Positions 45,698-58,166 of a DNA stretch of 64,000 nt are shown here, in pieces (the stretch's first letter is position 1; the number at the start of each line of letters is the position of its first letter). The stretch comes from Camillea tinctor (lineage: Eukaryota > Ascomycota > Sordariomycetes > Xylariales > Xylariaceae). The notes below the pieces were generated by a model that saw only the letters and a program-made list of their open reading frames with translations, was not told where the DNA came from and made no database searches. The position numbers were made by a program, and so were the translations under genes. The DNA lies in NCBI GenBank assembly GCA_022578605.1, contig MU394073.1:372001-436000 (forward strand). The letters are read 5' to 3'.

Positions 45698-47520
45698 CTA
45701 AAAGACGGGTACATTTCTTTGCAGGTATCCATGCCACTTAGGCAACGTCCGCTTGTAAGGCGTCCCCGAAGTCAGCTGCAGGTCCTCGATGGCACTACCC
45801 CATTTCACCAACTCCCCCTCAGCCCACGCCGTCTGCATTATGGCCAATCCGAAGGGCATGCCGGTGCTCGGCTGTATCCCGGCCGGCAGCGTGATCATCG
45901 GGTATCCAGCCTGCGCGGCGATCTGGTACGTCTGACCGACCTCGGGCGGCACCAGCAACCCGGCGAGCTTCTTCCCCTGGTACGTCAGCGCCGTGTCGAT
46001 GCCGTTGCGCGTCGAGGTCTGCGTGAAGTTTAGCGCCTGGTAGTACGTCTCGTCCCGGGCGCCCTTAGTCTCGAGAGAGGCGAGGAACCCGTCCTGGCCC
46101 GAGTAGAACGCCGCCGTGCCCAGGGGCCAGGGGTGACCCCCCTCGGTGCCGTCGTTGTCGTAGTTGTACTGGACGATGTCCTCGAGCGAGCGGACGTTCG
46201 TGTTCTCCAGCTCGGATAGGTACGCCCGGATGTTGTTGTAGAAGTCCACCTTCACCACCGTGTACTCCGACTCGTTCGCGTACCCCCGCGTGCTGCCGTA
46301 GTCCCAGTCCCACCCGTGGGGGCTGACCAGCGTCTCGTACCCCTGGATCTCCGTCCCGTTGACCACGGTCGCGCCCGCCGCGCGAATGAGGTCGATCAGC
46401 TGTCCCAGCACCTCCTGCTGTGCCGCGTCGGCGTACACCCAGAAGCTCGCCCAAGGGAGCCCGAAGACCGCGCCCTGCAGACACTCCTTCGTCTCTAGGA
46501 ACGCAGCGTACCCGCCGGTCGGCGTACGCCCCTCCTGCGCCAGCGTGTAATTATCCCGCGCGTCAACCCCATAGATCGCATCGAGCGCGTACACCGCGTC
46601 CCTAACCGTGCGCCCAAACGCGCCCACCGTGTCCTGGTGCTCGCTCTCGGGGACCACGCCCGCGCGCGACGTCAGTCCCACGGTGGGCTTGATGCCGACG
46701 ACGGCGTTGCGCTCCGCGGGGCTGATCACGCTGCCGTCGGTCTCGGTGCCGAGCGAGAACGCCACCGCGTTGGCCGCCACTCCCGCGCCGCTGCCCGAGC
46801 TGCTGCCCCCCGGGTTCATCGTCAGGTTGTACGGGCTGCGCGCCTGCCCGCCCCGCGCCGAGTACCCCTCCGAGTAGTTGTTGCTGCGCATGTCGGCCCA
46901 CTCGCTGAGCCCGGCTTTGCCGAGCAGCACGGCCCCCGCGGCACGCAGACGCGATACCACGTGCGCGTCGCGTGGTGCGATGCTGCCGACGAGCGCCCAG
47001 CTGCCGGCGGTGGTCTCGAGCTTGTCGCGCGTCGCGATGTTGTCTTTCACCGTGAACGGGATCCCGTGTAAGGGCCCCCTCACGTGCCCCGCGCGCCGCT
47101 CTGCGTCGAGGCCCGCGGCGATGGCGAGGGCGTCGGGGTTGAGCTGCAGGAGGGAGCTGGGGCGTGCTTGTGTAAGTAGTAAATACTAGGTCTTTGGAGG
47201 AGGAGTACTCACTGGATATACTCGTTTGTCTGGTACGTCCGGATCATGTAGCACGTGACAAGCTCTACCGATGTTAAGGTCCCGTTCGCCATCGCCGCCT
47301 GCATGTCGTCGATGGTCGCTTCCTCGAGACGGAAATTGTGGTCGCCACAGGGCGCCATGGGGAAGAAGTTGACCGTATCGGCATCGTGGATGTTCGGGAA
47401 TAAGGAAGAGCTGTCCGTGGCCTCGATGTCTACTCCAACCGGTTGGTCTACTCGCGCTGATAACGCGATGGCAGAGCTACCGAACAGGAGAGGTACGAAA
47501 TGATAGTACGGTACATGCAT
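45698..47520 (-). CDS. Secreted amidase-signature family hydrolase
   Basis: Amide hydrolase with the Ser-cisSer-Lys triad; substrate unknown. Exons 47520-47213 and 47156-45698 on the minus strand give 588 residues. The intron is 56 bp with donor GTGAGT and acceptor CCCCAG; this acceptor gives EYIHSLLQLNPDAL, matching the family, while earlier AGs shift the frame. The triad is visible: Lys near residue 140 (GIPFTVKDNIA), cis-Ser near 221 (NPGGSSSGSG) and nucleophile Ser near 245 (TETDGSVISPA). The first 22 residues (MHVPYYHFVPLLFGSSAIAL) look like a signal peptide, so secretion is likely. Third positions are strongly G/C in exon 2. It is convergent with the FolB gene, about 230 bp between stops. 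Confidence 0.9.
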
Positions 47521-48333
47521 CCTGAGGAACGGCCGGATATACTTGGCATTATACGGCTTTGGGCATATACGTTGAAGTAGACGAGCTTTACAGAATAGGG
47601 CAGTTTCCCACGTCGCCTGGTCGTTCTTTGGAGCGGACGAACCGTATGCAAATATTACTTATTATATGACGGATAAGATGTGATGCATATCTCCGGCCAT
47701 TAGCTGAATATTGAAGATCGGCCTATCGCAGCCGATCAGTCCATAATTTCTCTAGTCAATAGCTCAAAAGGCTGGGATAGATTTCACCCCACGATGTGGC
47801 CGCCACGTAAAATTGAGACAAGGGATAAATCGAAGCATGGTCTAGCTACATATTTAGTTGGTGTATACCTAAGAAACTTGGTATATCCAATATATTCAAC
47901 ATCTAATGATTGACGTATACAGTATGAAGATAAATAGATGGCCTGATCTAGTTGCTGATCTAGTTAAAGAAAATATTGAAAGACGTACAATTAAATAAAA
48001 TCATATATACCTAATTACATACAAATATCAGATGGTTGTTGTAAACATTGTGTGCCACTTGAGGCGCGTCTGTGTAAGAGAGCGAGACGAGCTTTTTTCG
48101 TCTCTATCTTTTATTTCTACCCATATGTGAGAATTGTAAACACCCAGATTATCTACTCATGCGTAGAACTTGAATCATCCCGTATTTCATAATCGTAAAG
48201 CAAGTTAAGTGTCTCTAATATACCTACCGGACAGTCAAGCCGGCCTCTCTATACCCTACTCTATACCTGACTCCTTAAAACATGCATACACACACACGCA
48301 CACGCACACGTAATACGCAGGAATCTCGGGGAC
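47521..48333. other. Intergenic spacer
   Basis: Between the amidase start and the 3' end of the DUF3605 gene. It includes a CA-rich run at 48284-48310 (ACACACGCACACG). No gene is seen. Confidence 0.45.
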
Positions 48334-49171
48334 TTAGACTTTGTCGCACAAGGCTACATCACCGTTGGTGATCTCGTCTATGAAAGCCGGGTCCGGGTCG
48401 TAGAGCATAACGTGGAAATGCTCCACGGCGTGAACGGACTTCAGAGACCGCCAATTCTTGAACCATATAAACTGTATGTATGGATTATTTCGAGGTCTCG
48501 AGGTCAGCACGCGGAATTCCATTCTATTAGATAGATTTTCTTTCTTCCTTCAAAATCAAGGATAAACAAATCACGAAAAACCAAGATATGTTGGCTCTTT
48601 TATGGTGGTCGTTGCCTTAGCTTCAACTTACATTGCCGTCGAGCATCTTAGCCCCGAACGTCTTCCGCACAAACGCGTCGATCTCGGCCCGCGCCTGATC
48701 CGTCAGGTCCCCCGTGGCCGGGTCTTCCTCGAGGTCGAACTTGGTCCAGACAACGAGGTGCACGATATGCGAGTCGATGCCGTAGGGCCAGTCGTTGCGC
48801 AGGATCTTGAGGTCGTCGTCGTACTCGAAGGGCCTCGCGCCGCTGGGCTGGATGGGAGAAGACCAGTGCAGACGGTGGCCCAGGACGAAGTTCATAACGC
48901 TGCCGTGGTCGCGCGCGAGCTTCCATGTGTACTCGCGGTACTTACGCAGGGCCGAGGGCCAGCGGCGAAACAGGTCGAGCCGGTTGGAGGCTACGAGCTG
49001 GCGTACTTCGGCCCAGGTCGAGGCGCGGTACTCGGCGTCGGGCGTGCCGATGATGCCCTCGTCCTTGGGGCTCAAGCCGAGTAGGTACTCGGGGCACTCC
49101 TCCGTCCGCTCGGCCTCTGGCACGTTTACCTGCCAGTAGGGCAGGTTGTTGCTACTGCCAAGACTCCCCAT
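48334..49171 (-). CDS. DUF3605 protein (N-acetylglucosamine-induced protein 1 family)
   Basis: Conserved fungal protein of the DUF3605 family, named in Candida for induction by N-acetylglucosamine; no biochemical activity is known to me. Exons 49171-48632 and 48471-48334 on the minus strand give 225 residues; the 160-bp intron has donor GTAAGT and acceptor ACAG, phase 0. Family hallmarks: [73 protein letters not shown] and, in exon 2, [20 protein letters not shown] followed by [17 protein letters not shown]. The last block shows that exon 2 belongs to this gene. Length and order agree with the family. Confidence 0.88.
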
Positions 49172-50207
49172 CTTTGGAACGTGGTACTCCGTCGTATGGT
49201 GTATTTGGTACGAAGTAAAGATGCTGGAAATGCGTAGTACTCGCCCAACAAATTTGTGACAGGGCTCGACGCTGTCCCACTATTTCAGAAATTATGAATG
49301 AAGATATCGCGAGACGGCACAACCCGCGTGCCATGTAGAGCGACGTGAGAAAGTTATAGGGAGATGTCCACCATGTGGCTTGTTCCACCGGCTTGTTCCA
49401 CCGGAAAGGGGATCCGGTTTTCGGATTCAAGTTGTAATCGCTTCCAATGGATCCCATCACCGATTGATTGCGTGGCTACAGTGCAGTTCACTACTACACC
49501 AGCCACAAGCCTAGAATTATCTTTTCATTGGAGCTAAGCGGTGTGGGAGGCAATAAAGGGGTCAGAAAGAATCTAGACCCCTGAAATGATCTTTTTTAAT
49601 CAGGGGGGAAAAAAAGAAGAAGAAAAAGAAAAGAAAAGGAAAAATGCCTGTTTTAGCCCAACCAGAGCATCGCCAAACTCGGTAGAGGCTACAAATACAC
49701 TACTATAAAAATCAGGGTCTTCTGAGCTTGGCCAATCACACAAGCTGTATCAAACATGACTTTCCCAGAGCGTCTACCGACACTACACCACATCTGCTAA
49801 CTAACCATTCCTGAAGTTGCTTTGTTATACATGCTATATATGTTATACGTACCTTGATCCTAGGATTCTGCAAGATCCCTTATGGGCCATCTTGTAATTC
49901 TTAACTTAGGAATATCTATGTAATGTCATGAATCGTCCTAGAGTTCATGGAAGGAAATAGATGTGTTGCCGCTGGGCTTGGTTGCATATGATTAGGCTGA
50001 GCTGGGCGGACAGATGAATGCGACCTCAACCTTATGAGTCTTAGTCTCGGTAACACATGGATCCAATGAGGCGATGGGGCGATATGTTACTAGAGGTTGC
50101 ATTCATAACCGTTGGGCTTTTTTGCTGATATAGAGTAACCCATCCCATCTTCCTTGTTAGGTAGGGTTCAGTATTATCTCATACACAGTCTACTTGCATG
50201 GACTGGC

Positions 50208-50257
50208 TATCATGTGGTATCATGCTGTATCACGCCGTATCACGCCGTATCATGCTG
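50208..50257. repeat. Five tandem copies of a 10-bp unit TATCAYGYSG
   Basis: Units TATCATGTGG, TATCATGCTG, TATCACGCCG, TATCACGCCG and TATCATGCTG are contiguous. Differences are mostly C/T changes. Confidence 0.8.
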
Positions 50258-50477
50258 GTCAAAATACTGCTCGGTTGGGTTGGGTCTTATCAGGACATTC
50301 TCGGCAAGTCTGCTCATCGAGGTTCTTGAGCTTGAAATTCGAATATGAGACATTAATTCCATGATCAACGTGCTGAGGAGGACTGGCTTTTAAAAATCCC
50401 TCTCTCATCAGCATGAAATGATGCGAGATAATCCTGGGCAGAGTTAGGACAACTTGTGCCGCACGCAGTTGACTCTT

Positions 50478-50524
50478 GTGAAGTGAAGTGAAGTGAAGTG
50501 AAGTGAAGTGAAGTGAAGTGAAGT
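50478..50524. repeat. GAAGT pentanucleotide microsatellite, about nine copies
   Basis: A perfect GTGAA/GAAGT run ending in AAGTC. A 5-bp unit would not keep a frame, and no gene covers it. It should be length-variable between strains. Confidence 0.9.
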
Positions 50525-53500
50525 CGAGAGTAGCGCCATAATACATATTTTATCATGGTATAATCTAAAAGTGACCCATGATGATTAACCGCAGGCTTTA
50601 GGTAGAATAGAATATGACAGTTGGGGGGTGTAGGTGACCTAGACGGCTTTTCCCTGAAAACCCTAAGTAATAGGTACCTGTTACGTCGATATTTATCAGG
50701 AGAAGGCACAAAAACAAGAACATTGAATACTTAAGTACTTAGTATACATAACCACCGGAGTTGGGTTACACCGGTTTCAACAACACGTACTTAATTGGAA
50801 GCCATCCCGGACCACACCTACTGGAATTCTCAACCGTAAGCTTTGAGCAAGTACAACATGGAACTATCATGTATCGGGACCGATAGATGGCAAATCTTCT
50901 ACATGGAAGAAGCAGTAATCTCAACCCCACGTTCGAATGCCTCTCTTTTACCCCACGTGGTAAACTTTCCGTTACTCGTTTGCCGCGCAATGACGTAGTA
51001 TTTGGATTCCATCATCATTTAGGTGTTTCACTTACACCTATCTGAAGTTAATGTTCCAGTCCTACCAGTGCCGCGTCACTTTTACAGGCTTAAGTATTTG
51101 TAGGCAAGTATGTTGTGTTATATGTATTTCTTAAGGTGTGGAAGTAGTACTATACCCGAGTGCCAAGGTACTTACTGACCGGAGACGATCCCGATGGAAA
51201 GCGCTTTTACAGCACCATCTTGGAGTATGTCAACGATAAGATGATCCAAAATATATCGGTTTCTCGCCAATATATCGGCGCCTCGCGAATTTGCCATTGG
51301 TTAGATCTCAGAGATAGAAAATAAAGCTGATAAACCCGATGCGAACACTGGGGCTAGAACTAATTGTTGGAGTTTCAGGGGCTTTGGTATGTTGGCCAGC
51401 CCAAGCTCTAGAACTTGTTTCTCGCCCTTAGTTCCCGTTGGGCTGAGAGGATCTGGTGAGTTTGATCCACCTTGAAAAGGAGAGCTGCGCAATCTTTTTT
51501 TGCAAGTTATTTCCGCCTTTTGCTCAATGGAGTGCGGCTCAACTTGCAGCAACAGGTAAAACCTATCCGTTTGTTGTTTTAAGACAGGGGAAACGAGAGT
51601 GTGATGGGAGACCTTAGTATGATACTATATATATATACATATACCTATTGATAGGTATGGAACTTGATAATATCTAATAAGATGCCTGTAGATTAGATTC
51701 GTCAATAGCACGGGAAAACACGAGAATAAAACCATTAGTGTAAAAGTTAGTGTTACCTATGGATCAACCAGTAGGGAAGTTAGAGAGATTAGGTAGTTGA
51801 GTTCGGTAGCAGAAACCTAACGCCTTCTTCCTTTAGGTAGTATTGTACTACATATCGTGCAGAAAAGCTTTTTTTCTTTTTTTTCTTTTTTCATGGGTGA
51901 GCATATGGCATTTTTACCCTGTGTTCCAGGTTCAAGTACCTTGCTCTAGACACAAAAAAAGAAAAACTAGACAACCTACTACTTATTGCTAGGCTTAGGC
52001 ACGTATGTATGTACTGTAGATCTAGATCAACAGACAAGTAACCTAAAGTTAGTACCTATCATCTATCAACTATCATCATCACCTCACTTGTCGATTTTAG
52101 AGGCTACAACTACATAATCTCCTTAAAAGCGTAAAATTGCAAAATGCCCTATGTAGGTAACTTACAGGAATTGCCTCGGTTGTTGAACTTCTCGTTTGCC
52201 TTTTTACTTTACCTATTCTTCACCGCCACATAATGTTAAGAAAAATACCTAGGTAGGTAGTAGGTAGGTATACCTATCAAGAAAAATAGGAGATTCTCGG
52301 GCGGCGTAGACGTGGATTCAACGATTTCCAGTTTGAGGTTTTTCTTGGTTGAAGCGGTTAGCTAACGTGATGATCCTTGCTTGAGGTACCACATGGGTGT
52401 TGTACAACTTGGCCAACCTATGGAATTACTTGCTAGCCAGGTACATCAAAGTTTACAGTCTACTTAGATCGTGAGAATGGGGCAATCGATAATGCTGTGG
52501 AGCATGATACAAAGCAGTTCGAATGAAGCTCGGGTGCGGTGAAGGAACATAGTGTAAATGATAAAAGGTCACTGGAGTTCCTCTTTTTCTCTCTCCCCTC
52601 CTCTTCTCTTGGATTATCCGTGTTGCTGTTGTTAGAGGACACGAAATTAACCTGAATCAGGTATATCGAAAGTATTAACAAGGTATGTGGTATACATCTC
52701 TTTTTTCTTTCTCTCTCTCTCTCTCTCTTCACATCCTGTTCTATCCCTTTATGCCCAATTCCCGTTTCCAGAAGTGACGATCGAATGCAATCCCCGCTCG
52801 AAACCGCTTGCTCCAATTGGAAAGATGCATTTTTATGTGATGGGCTGTGAGCAATATGCACCAGAAGGGTAGGGGAAAGACCATGATGGTGTGATGCCCG
52901 ATATGGTAACACGGTGCTAGGCCACAGATGCTATGATGCTATGATTCCGTTTACCTTGTTTCAACAAGTGTTTTTTTTTTTTCGTTGGCAGATAGCGGGT
53001 GGTGGCATGTGTGCAATAAAAAAACAATAACGAGGGAAAAGAGATGAAACAGAGAAAAGGGGGAGTGAGGAAATATCTATGGTCCATGATTCTTCACGGG
53101 AAGGCAACAGTTGTCAATGGCAAACGGAAAGCCCAAAATCAGATGCAAAAGCGGCAGAAGATACATACCTTCCTACCTGCCCCTTCCCCTCCTCTACACA
53201 CACTACCTCCCACTACACACACCGTTTCATTACGTCAATTATGCAAATGGACGCTGATTGGGCGTGGTACCATGTTGTACAACAGCAGCAAGACGAGTTA
53301 AATTGCAGAACGGAAATAGCGATCTCTAGCTCGAGCTGTCTGTGGGTACCTTTTATGTTCTTATCCATCGTCAGATCCACAAAGATCCACGATATTACCC
53401 CGCCATCCTACTGCTCTATACCCTGCTACCTAGTTGTATTCACTATCAAAACTATTATTATTACTGCCACTACTTCCCCCCACTACTACCACCACCTCCG

Positions 53501-53678
53501 ACGCCAACACCAACACTAACACCTCATCGTTAAGGAGAAAGTTCCTGGGTTTTCTAACTCCTTTTCTCTTTCTTAGCTCTAGATAACCTCGCCATCTCCC
53601 TGTCTCCTTCAGAACTCGAAATTCTTTCCTCGGTACACCTCCAACACATTTTCCTCAACCATCTCGATTCTACACACA

Positions 53679-55891
53679 ATGGCTCAGGCAGTTAAGAGCG
53701 CACTGCCCTCGCACCTTAAGGCTACTCTGGGAGCCAAGGATGCCGAAGCTGAGTTTGCTGGCAGACATCATGGCAAGACTCGATCGCATATGGTGAGTAA
53801 CAGACCCCGTTATCCTGTAATTTCGGCACGAAGCAGACAAGTCCTTTGTTCTTGTTTCCCCTTTCACTTCACTCCCTTCTCCTCCTCTCAACAGCACAAA
53901 CAAAGAACACCAAATAATTAAGACACAAACTCGCGGGGTCTTGCTTGTTTTATCCCTCGGTTACCTCGAGGTCACAGGACAATGTCTGTTCTCTGGAGAA
54001 TCCAGCCAACATGTTTTTTCCTGACATCACCATGTTTTTATATGAGCACAAGATTGTCAAATGACCAAGGAATTCCTGCTTTGCTTGTGGTTTCCTAGGC
54101 ATCCCTTGTAGCAGCAGTGCTATTATTTTCTGTGTTTAAAGAAGCTCTGAGAACCGTGTTCAGTCTTTTCCAATATGCCATATTGGGTTTCTTTATTTCT
54201 TCTCCACTTTGCATTCGCTATCATTGTTCTACCCGGCTTGCCAAATCAGCTTGAACTACTGTAATGATGTCTAGTTCGCTAACGCACGATCCCAAGGCTT
54301 TCGAAAATGCCTCGACCAATGTCGCTGCTGCCCAAATGCGCAATGCTCTGACCGAGCTTGCGGAGACGGTAAAGGACCCGGAGCAAAAGAAGGTAAGGGC
54401 ATATTTCCAAGTGAGAGACGTCTAAGAGGGAAATGAGAACTGACCTGGGGGGTTTTCTATAATAGCTGTTCGAGACTGAGATGGACAACTTCTTCTCCCT
54501 CTTTCGCCGATACCTGAACGACAAAGCTAAGGGAAATGCTGTGTACGTGTAAAATTTCTTGTGTTTACGAGCTCTCAGCTAACTGTGTGGGGTTGATTAG
54601 TGACTGGGACCGCATCGCTCCTCCTGCGCAAGGTCAGGTTGTTGACTACGAAGACCTCTCTAACTCCGAGTCTGTCGGTTTCCTCAACAAGCTTGCTGTG
54701 CTGAAGCTGAACGGTGGTTTGGGTACCTCTATGGGTTGTGTTGGACCCAAGTCGGTCATCGAAGTTCGTGATGGCATGTCGTTCCTTGACATGTCGGTTC
54801 GGCAAGTCGAGTACCTGAACCGAACGTACAGCGTCAACGTTCCTTTCATCCTGATGAACTCGTTCAACACAAATGACGATACTGCGGCTATCATCAAGAA
54901 GTACGAGGGCCACAATGTCGATATCCTCACCTTCAACCAGTCCAGATACCCAAGAATCTACAAGGACTCGCTCCTCCCCGTACCTAAAAGCATCGACTCT
55001 TCCATTACCGAGTGGTATCCCCCAGGACACGGTGACGTTTTCGAGTCTCTGTACAACTCCGGGATTCTGGATAAGCTTATCGAACGGGGCATCGAGATTA
55101 TCTTCTTGTCCAACGTAGACAACCTAGGTGCCGTGGTGGATCTCCGCATCCTCCAGCACATGGCTGAGACAGAGTCCGAGTACATTATGGAGTTGACCAA
55201 CAAGACCAAGGCTGATGTCAAGGGTGGTACCATCATTGACTACGAAGGTTCCGTACGTCTGCTAGAAATTGCTCAGGTCCCCAAGGAGCACACCAACGAG
55301 TTCAAGTCGATCAAGAAGTTCAAGTACTTCAACACCAACAACATCTGGATGAACACCAAGGCCATCAAGCGTGTCGTTGAGAATGACGAGCTCGAAATGG
55401 AGATTATCCCCAACGGCAAGTCTATCCCCGGTGACAAGAAGGGCGAGTCCGATATCTCTATCCTTCAGCTTGAGACTGCAGTCGGTGCTGCCATCCGTCA
55501 TTTCCGCAATGCGCATGGTGTCAACGTCCCTCGTCGCCGGTTCTTGCCCGTCAAGACTTGCTCTGATCTCATGCTCGTCAAGTCTGACCTGTATGCCGTC
55601 AAGCACGGTCAATTGCAAATGAGCCCTAGCCGCTTTGGTGGTGCACCTCTCATCAAGCTCGGAAGTGACTTCAAGAAGGTCTCGGATTTCCAGAAGCGGA
55701 TCCCCTCTATTCCTAAGATCATCGAGCTTGACCACCTTACTATCACTGGAAACGTGAACCTGCACCGAGGTGTCACCCTCAAGGGCACTGTCATTATTGT
55801 GGCTACCGAAGGATCTACGATTGATATCCCCCCTGGATCGATCCTGGAAAACGTTGTTGTCCAAGGTAGCTTGCGTCTACTGGAGCATTAA
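53679..55891 (+). CDS. UGP1: UTP-glucose-1-phosphate uridylyltransferase
   Basis: Makes UDP-glucose from UTP and glucose-1-phosphate for cell-wall glucan, glycogen, trehalose and galactose metabolism; cytosolic. Four exons (53679-53792, 54297-54392, 54466-54542, 54601-55891) give 525 residues, the usual fungal length. The N-terminus [18 protein letters not shown]...HHGKTRSHM and then [18 protein letters not shown] follow fungal UGPases. The nucleotide-binding motif [16 protein letters not shown] is near residue 132. Intron 1 is 504 bp, far longer than the others, and ends at an AAG acceptor (54296). Two in-frame ATGs at 54264 and 54267 lie just before exon 2 and could start a shorter form with a different N-terminus ([10 protein letters not shown]). 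The other introns are ordinary. Confidence 0.93.
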
Positions 55892-56771
55892 TTTCCCGAT
55901 TCGGGGTTTCTATATCTTGCGTGACTGTTTAATGCATTCAGTCTCTTGTCTCCCGTTTATACAAAGGCTTCTCTATAGAGGTGGAATGGGCCCATGTCGA
56001 ATGGTTGGGGTTGAAATGTGAACATAGGCGTAAACTTAGACGCCAGGGATGAATAATACAAGTAAAAAAAAGGAATGATTCAGTACTAATGAAGAAAAGA
56101 AAAAAAGTACGGGAATTCTCTGCAGGTTACTCGATCTGCGATGAGTTATCACAGCTTAACAATAATACATTTTGTGTGATATAAATGAACTTCGGACTTT
56201 TATGATTGGTGAAGGCCTGATGTGTTTTGACTTGTACTACTATGGTTGTAATTACGATGGTTCCACTCCCAAGGTAGAGAATGACGTGAATGTATCTCCG
56301 TTGTTTGTTATTTACTTAGCTAAAGTAGTATTAACTTTAGGTTCCCCTTCCTTTCGACCTTCCCTAGGCCCTAACTTAGGCGGATCTGTCTCGATTCTAC
56401 AAGCTTGTAATGGTCGATTTATTGTAACTTGACCTCGTCGTCTGTGAACCAGAAACCCCACGTGTGTGTGATCTACCCGGTTCTATCTACCTAATATGTA
56501 CGAGCCGAGCTAGCTGACAACGGAAGCATATTAACTGTCCGTATAGGATAGGCTATGCAATCTCACGCCATGTGTATACATTCTCGTTGCCCTCCTTCCA
56601 ACACATTCGTAACTCTTCTTTTGACATAATCCGTTGTATTTACTCTGGGTATGAAGAAAGGGTTGGGTGGAGGAGGGAGCGTGGTGGCATGTGATGCTTT
56701 TATTATTCACTCATTCCCCCCTTACAGTTTTTATTTTTATTTTTTACTTTTCCCTTCTCTCCCCCGCTTCT
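55892..56771. other. Convergent 3' spacer
   Basis: Between the 3' ends of UGPase and the ING-type gene. No supported gene or repeat. Confidence 0.45.
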
Positions 56772-58166
56772 TTACTTGCCCTTCTTCTTCATGGTCTCGG
56801 TACAAGAGGGGCAGTACCAGCGGCCCTCGGGCTCGGACTTGAGGCCGACGCAGGTCCAGTGGAACCACTCGTAGGGGCAGGAGGGGTTGTCGCAGGCCAC
56901 CATGTCGCCGTACGACACGTGCTGGCAGAGACAGTACTTCTTGCCCTCCTCGTCCTCGTCGTCGTCCGAGACGCCCGAGCCGGAGAGGTCGTCGCCGGCG
57001 CGGTCGGCCATCTCCTCGTCGCCGTCCCCGTCGCCGCCTCCCGACTGCGAGCGGCGGTGGTGCGGGGGGTTCTTGCTGCTGCTCTGGTGGTGATGGCTCG
57101 CGTGCGGGGCGGGCGTGCCGCTGCCGGCGCGGGAGCCGCCGCGCGAGGAGGGCGCGGATTCGGCGTCCGAGAGCTCGCTGTCGCCGGTGGAGGCGGGCGA
57201 GCCCTTCGATACGCCGGCGCGCTTGACGCGAGATAGGGTCGATTTGGAATTCGGCGGCTTCTTGCGTCCTACGCCGGCCCCCGGTGTGCCTTTGCGTCCT
57301 GTCCCGTTGCTGGCAGCCTTGGACGTAGCCCGCGGCCCTGCGCTCCCAGCTCTTCCTGAAGCCCCTGGTGTGCCGGCTTTCGGTGTCCCGGGTCCGAGCG
57401 ATGCGTGACGGGCGAGCCCGCTGGATGCCGCCGGGATGTTGCCCAGGCTAGAATTCGTCCGTGGTCCTCTTTTAGGAACGCCGCTTCCGGGTCCAGCGGA
57501 AGATTCGCGCTGGTTTCGGTTGAGGATCATGCTCGCGGCGGGTGTGGTCGGTGCGGAGTTGGAGATATGGGCGCTGGATTGCGTAGATCGTATATGAGGG
57601 TTGGAGAGTCTTGTGCCAGCCGGGTTGGCATTGTTGAGTATAGGATTGAGTGGTGTCGCATTTGTCGAGACAGATAGGACTCTGAGGCTAGTATTGCTGT
57701 GGTTGGCAGCGCTCGGTCGTATCAAGGAGGGGATTTCGTCAGGGTCGGTGAAGCCAGGCTCGCCTCGATCGCCCAACTGCTTTATCTGTGCATCGAGATG
57801 TCGCAGATGTTTGTCGTATAATGACTGGGCTTTGCAGGCTAATGTGACCTTCTCGTCGGCGAGCTTCTCGGCTCGAGCATAATTGTCCCTTATAGTCTCG
57901 CGCAGGCCTGCCTCACGGGGGTTGTGCTGATGACTGCCGTTCGCACGTATCCAACGCTGTATCTTGGTATCGCACTCCTCGATCGTCTTGACGCATTCGT
58001 GGTAGGTGCGGTCTTTGTCGGCGATTTCATCCTGGAGGAAGCGAATCTCCTCGGGCAGATTCGCAGTACGATGGATGAAATCTTCAAGGATAACGGCGGG
58101 GTCTTGCGCCTCGACCAACGGCGCCATCTTCTTGACGAAATCTATTGAGAGGTCGTCTCTAGGCAT
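56772..58166 (-). CDS. ING-family PHD-finger chromatin protein (Yng2/Pho23-like)
   Basis: Subunit of a histone acetyltransferase or deacetylase complex that reads H3K4 methylation. One frame of 464 residues with no intron. The N-terminal ING domain (about residues 1-120) has [20 protein letters not shown] and a helical region to about 120. A long Ser/Gly/Pro/Ala-rich basic linker follows (about 130-390), then acidic Asp/Glu/Ser sequence. The PHD finger is at about residues 413-458: [31 protein letters not shown] and WYCPSC, a C4HC3 set. The linker makes it longer than yeast Yng2 or Pho23, and which complex it joins cannot be settled; Yng2 in NuA4 or Pho23 in Rpd3L are both possible. It is head-to-head with the Hos2-type deacetylase. 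Confidence 0.88.
   Translation of the reverse strand: MPRDDLSIDFVKKMAPLVEAQDPAVILEDFIHRTANLPEEIRFLQDEIADKDRTYHECVKTIEECDTKIQRWIRANGSHQHNPREAGLRETIRDNYARAEKLADEKVTLACKAQSLYDKHLRHLDAQIKQLGDRGEPGFTDPDEIPSLIRPSAANHSNTSLRVLSVSTNATPLNPILNNANPAGTRLSNPHIRSTQSSAHISNSAPTTPAASMILNRNQRESSAGPGSGVPKRGPRTNSSLGNIPAASSGLARHASLGPGTPKAGTPGASGRAGSAGPRATSKAASNGTGRKGTPGAGVGRKKPPNSKSTLSRVKRAGVSKGSPASTGDSELSDAESAPSSRGGSRAGSGTPAPHASHHHQSSSKNPPHHRRSQSGGGDGDGDEEMADRAGDDLSGSGVSDDDEDEEGKKYCLCQHVSYGDMVACDNPSCPYEWFHWTCVGLKSEPEGRWYCPSCTETMKKKGK

Larger units (their letters stand above)
49172..53678. other. Gene-poor region with tandem repeats
   Basis: About 4.5 kb without a supported gene. A frame of 150 codons at 52460-52912 (minus) is low-complexity Arg/Glu and Ser sequence across CT tracts and is not accepted. 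Repeats at 50208-50257 and 50478-50524 are listed separately. T/C tracts lie at 51868-51892 and 52697-52730. The final 150 bp is the UGPase leader, CT-rich. Confidence 0.5.

Noticed and set aside
45704..47189. Several frames antisense or shifted within the amidase gene
   Set aside because: Shadows of a GC-rich coding exon; Ala/Arg/Pro-rich translations without motifs.
52460..52912. 150-codon minus frame
   Set aside because: Built on CT-rich tracts giving Arg/Glu repeats; low complexity and no family resemblance.
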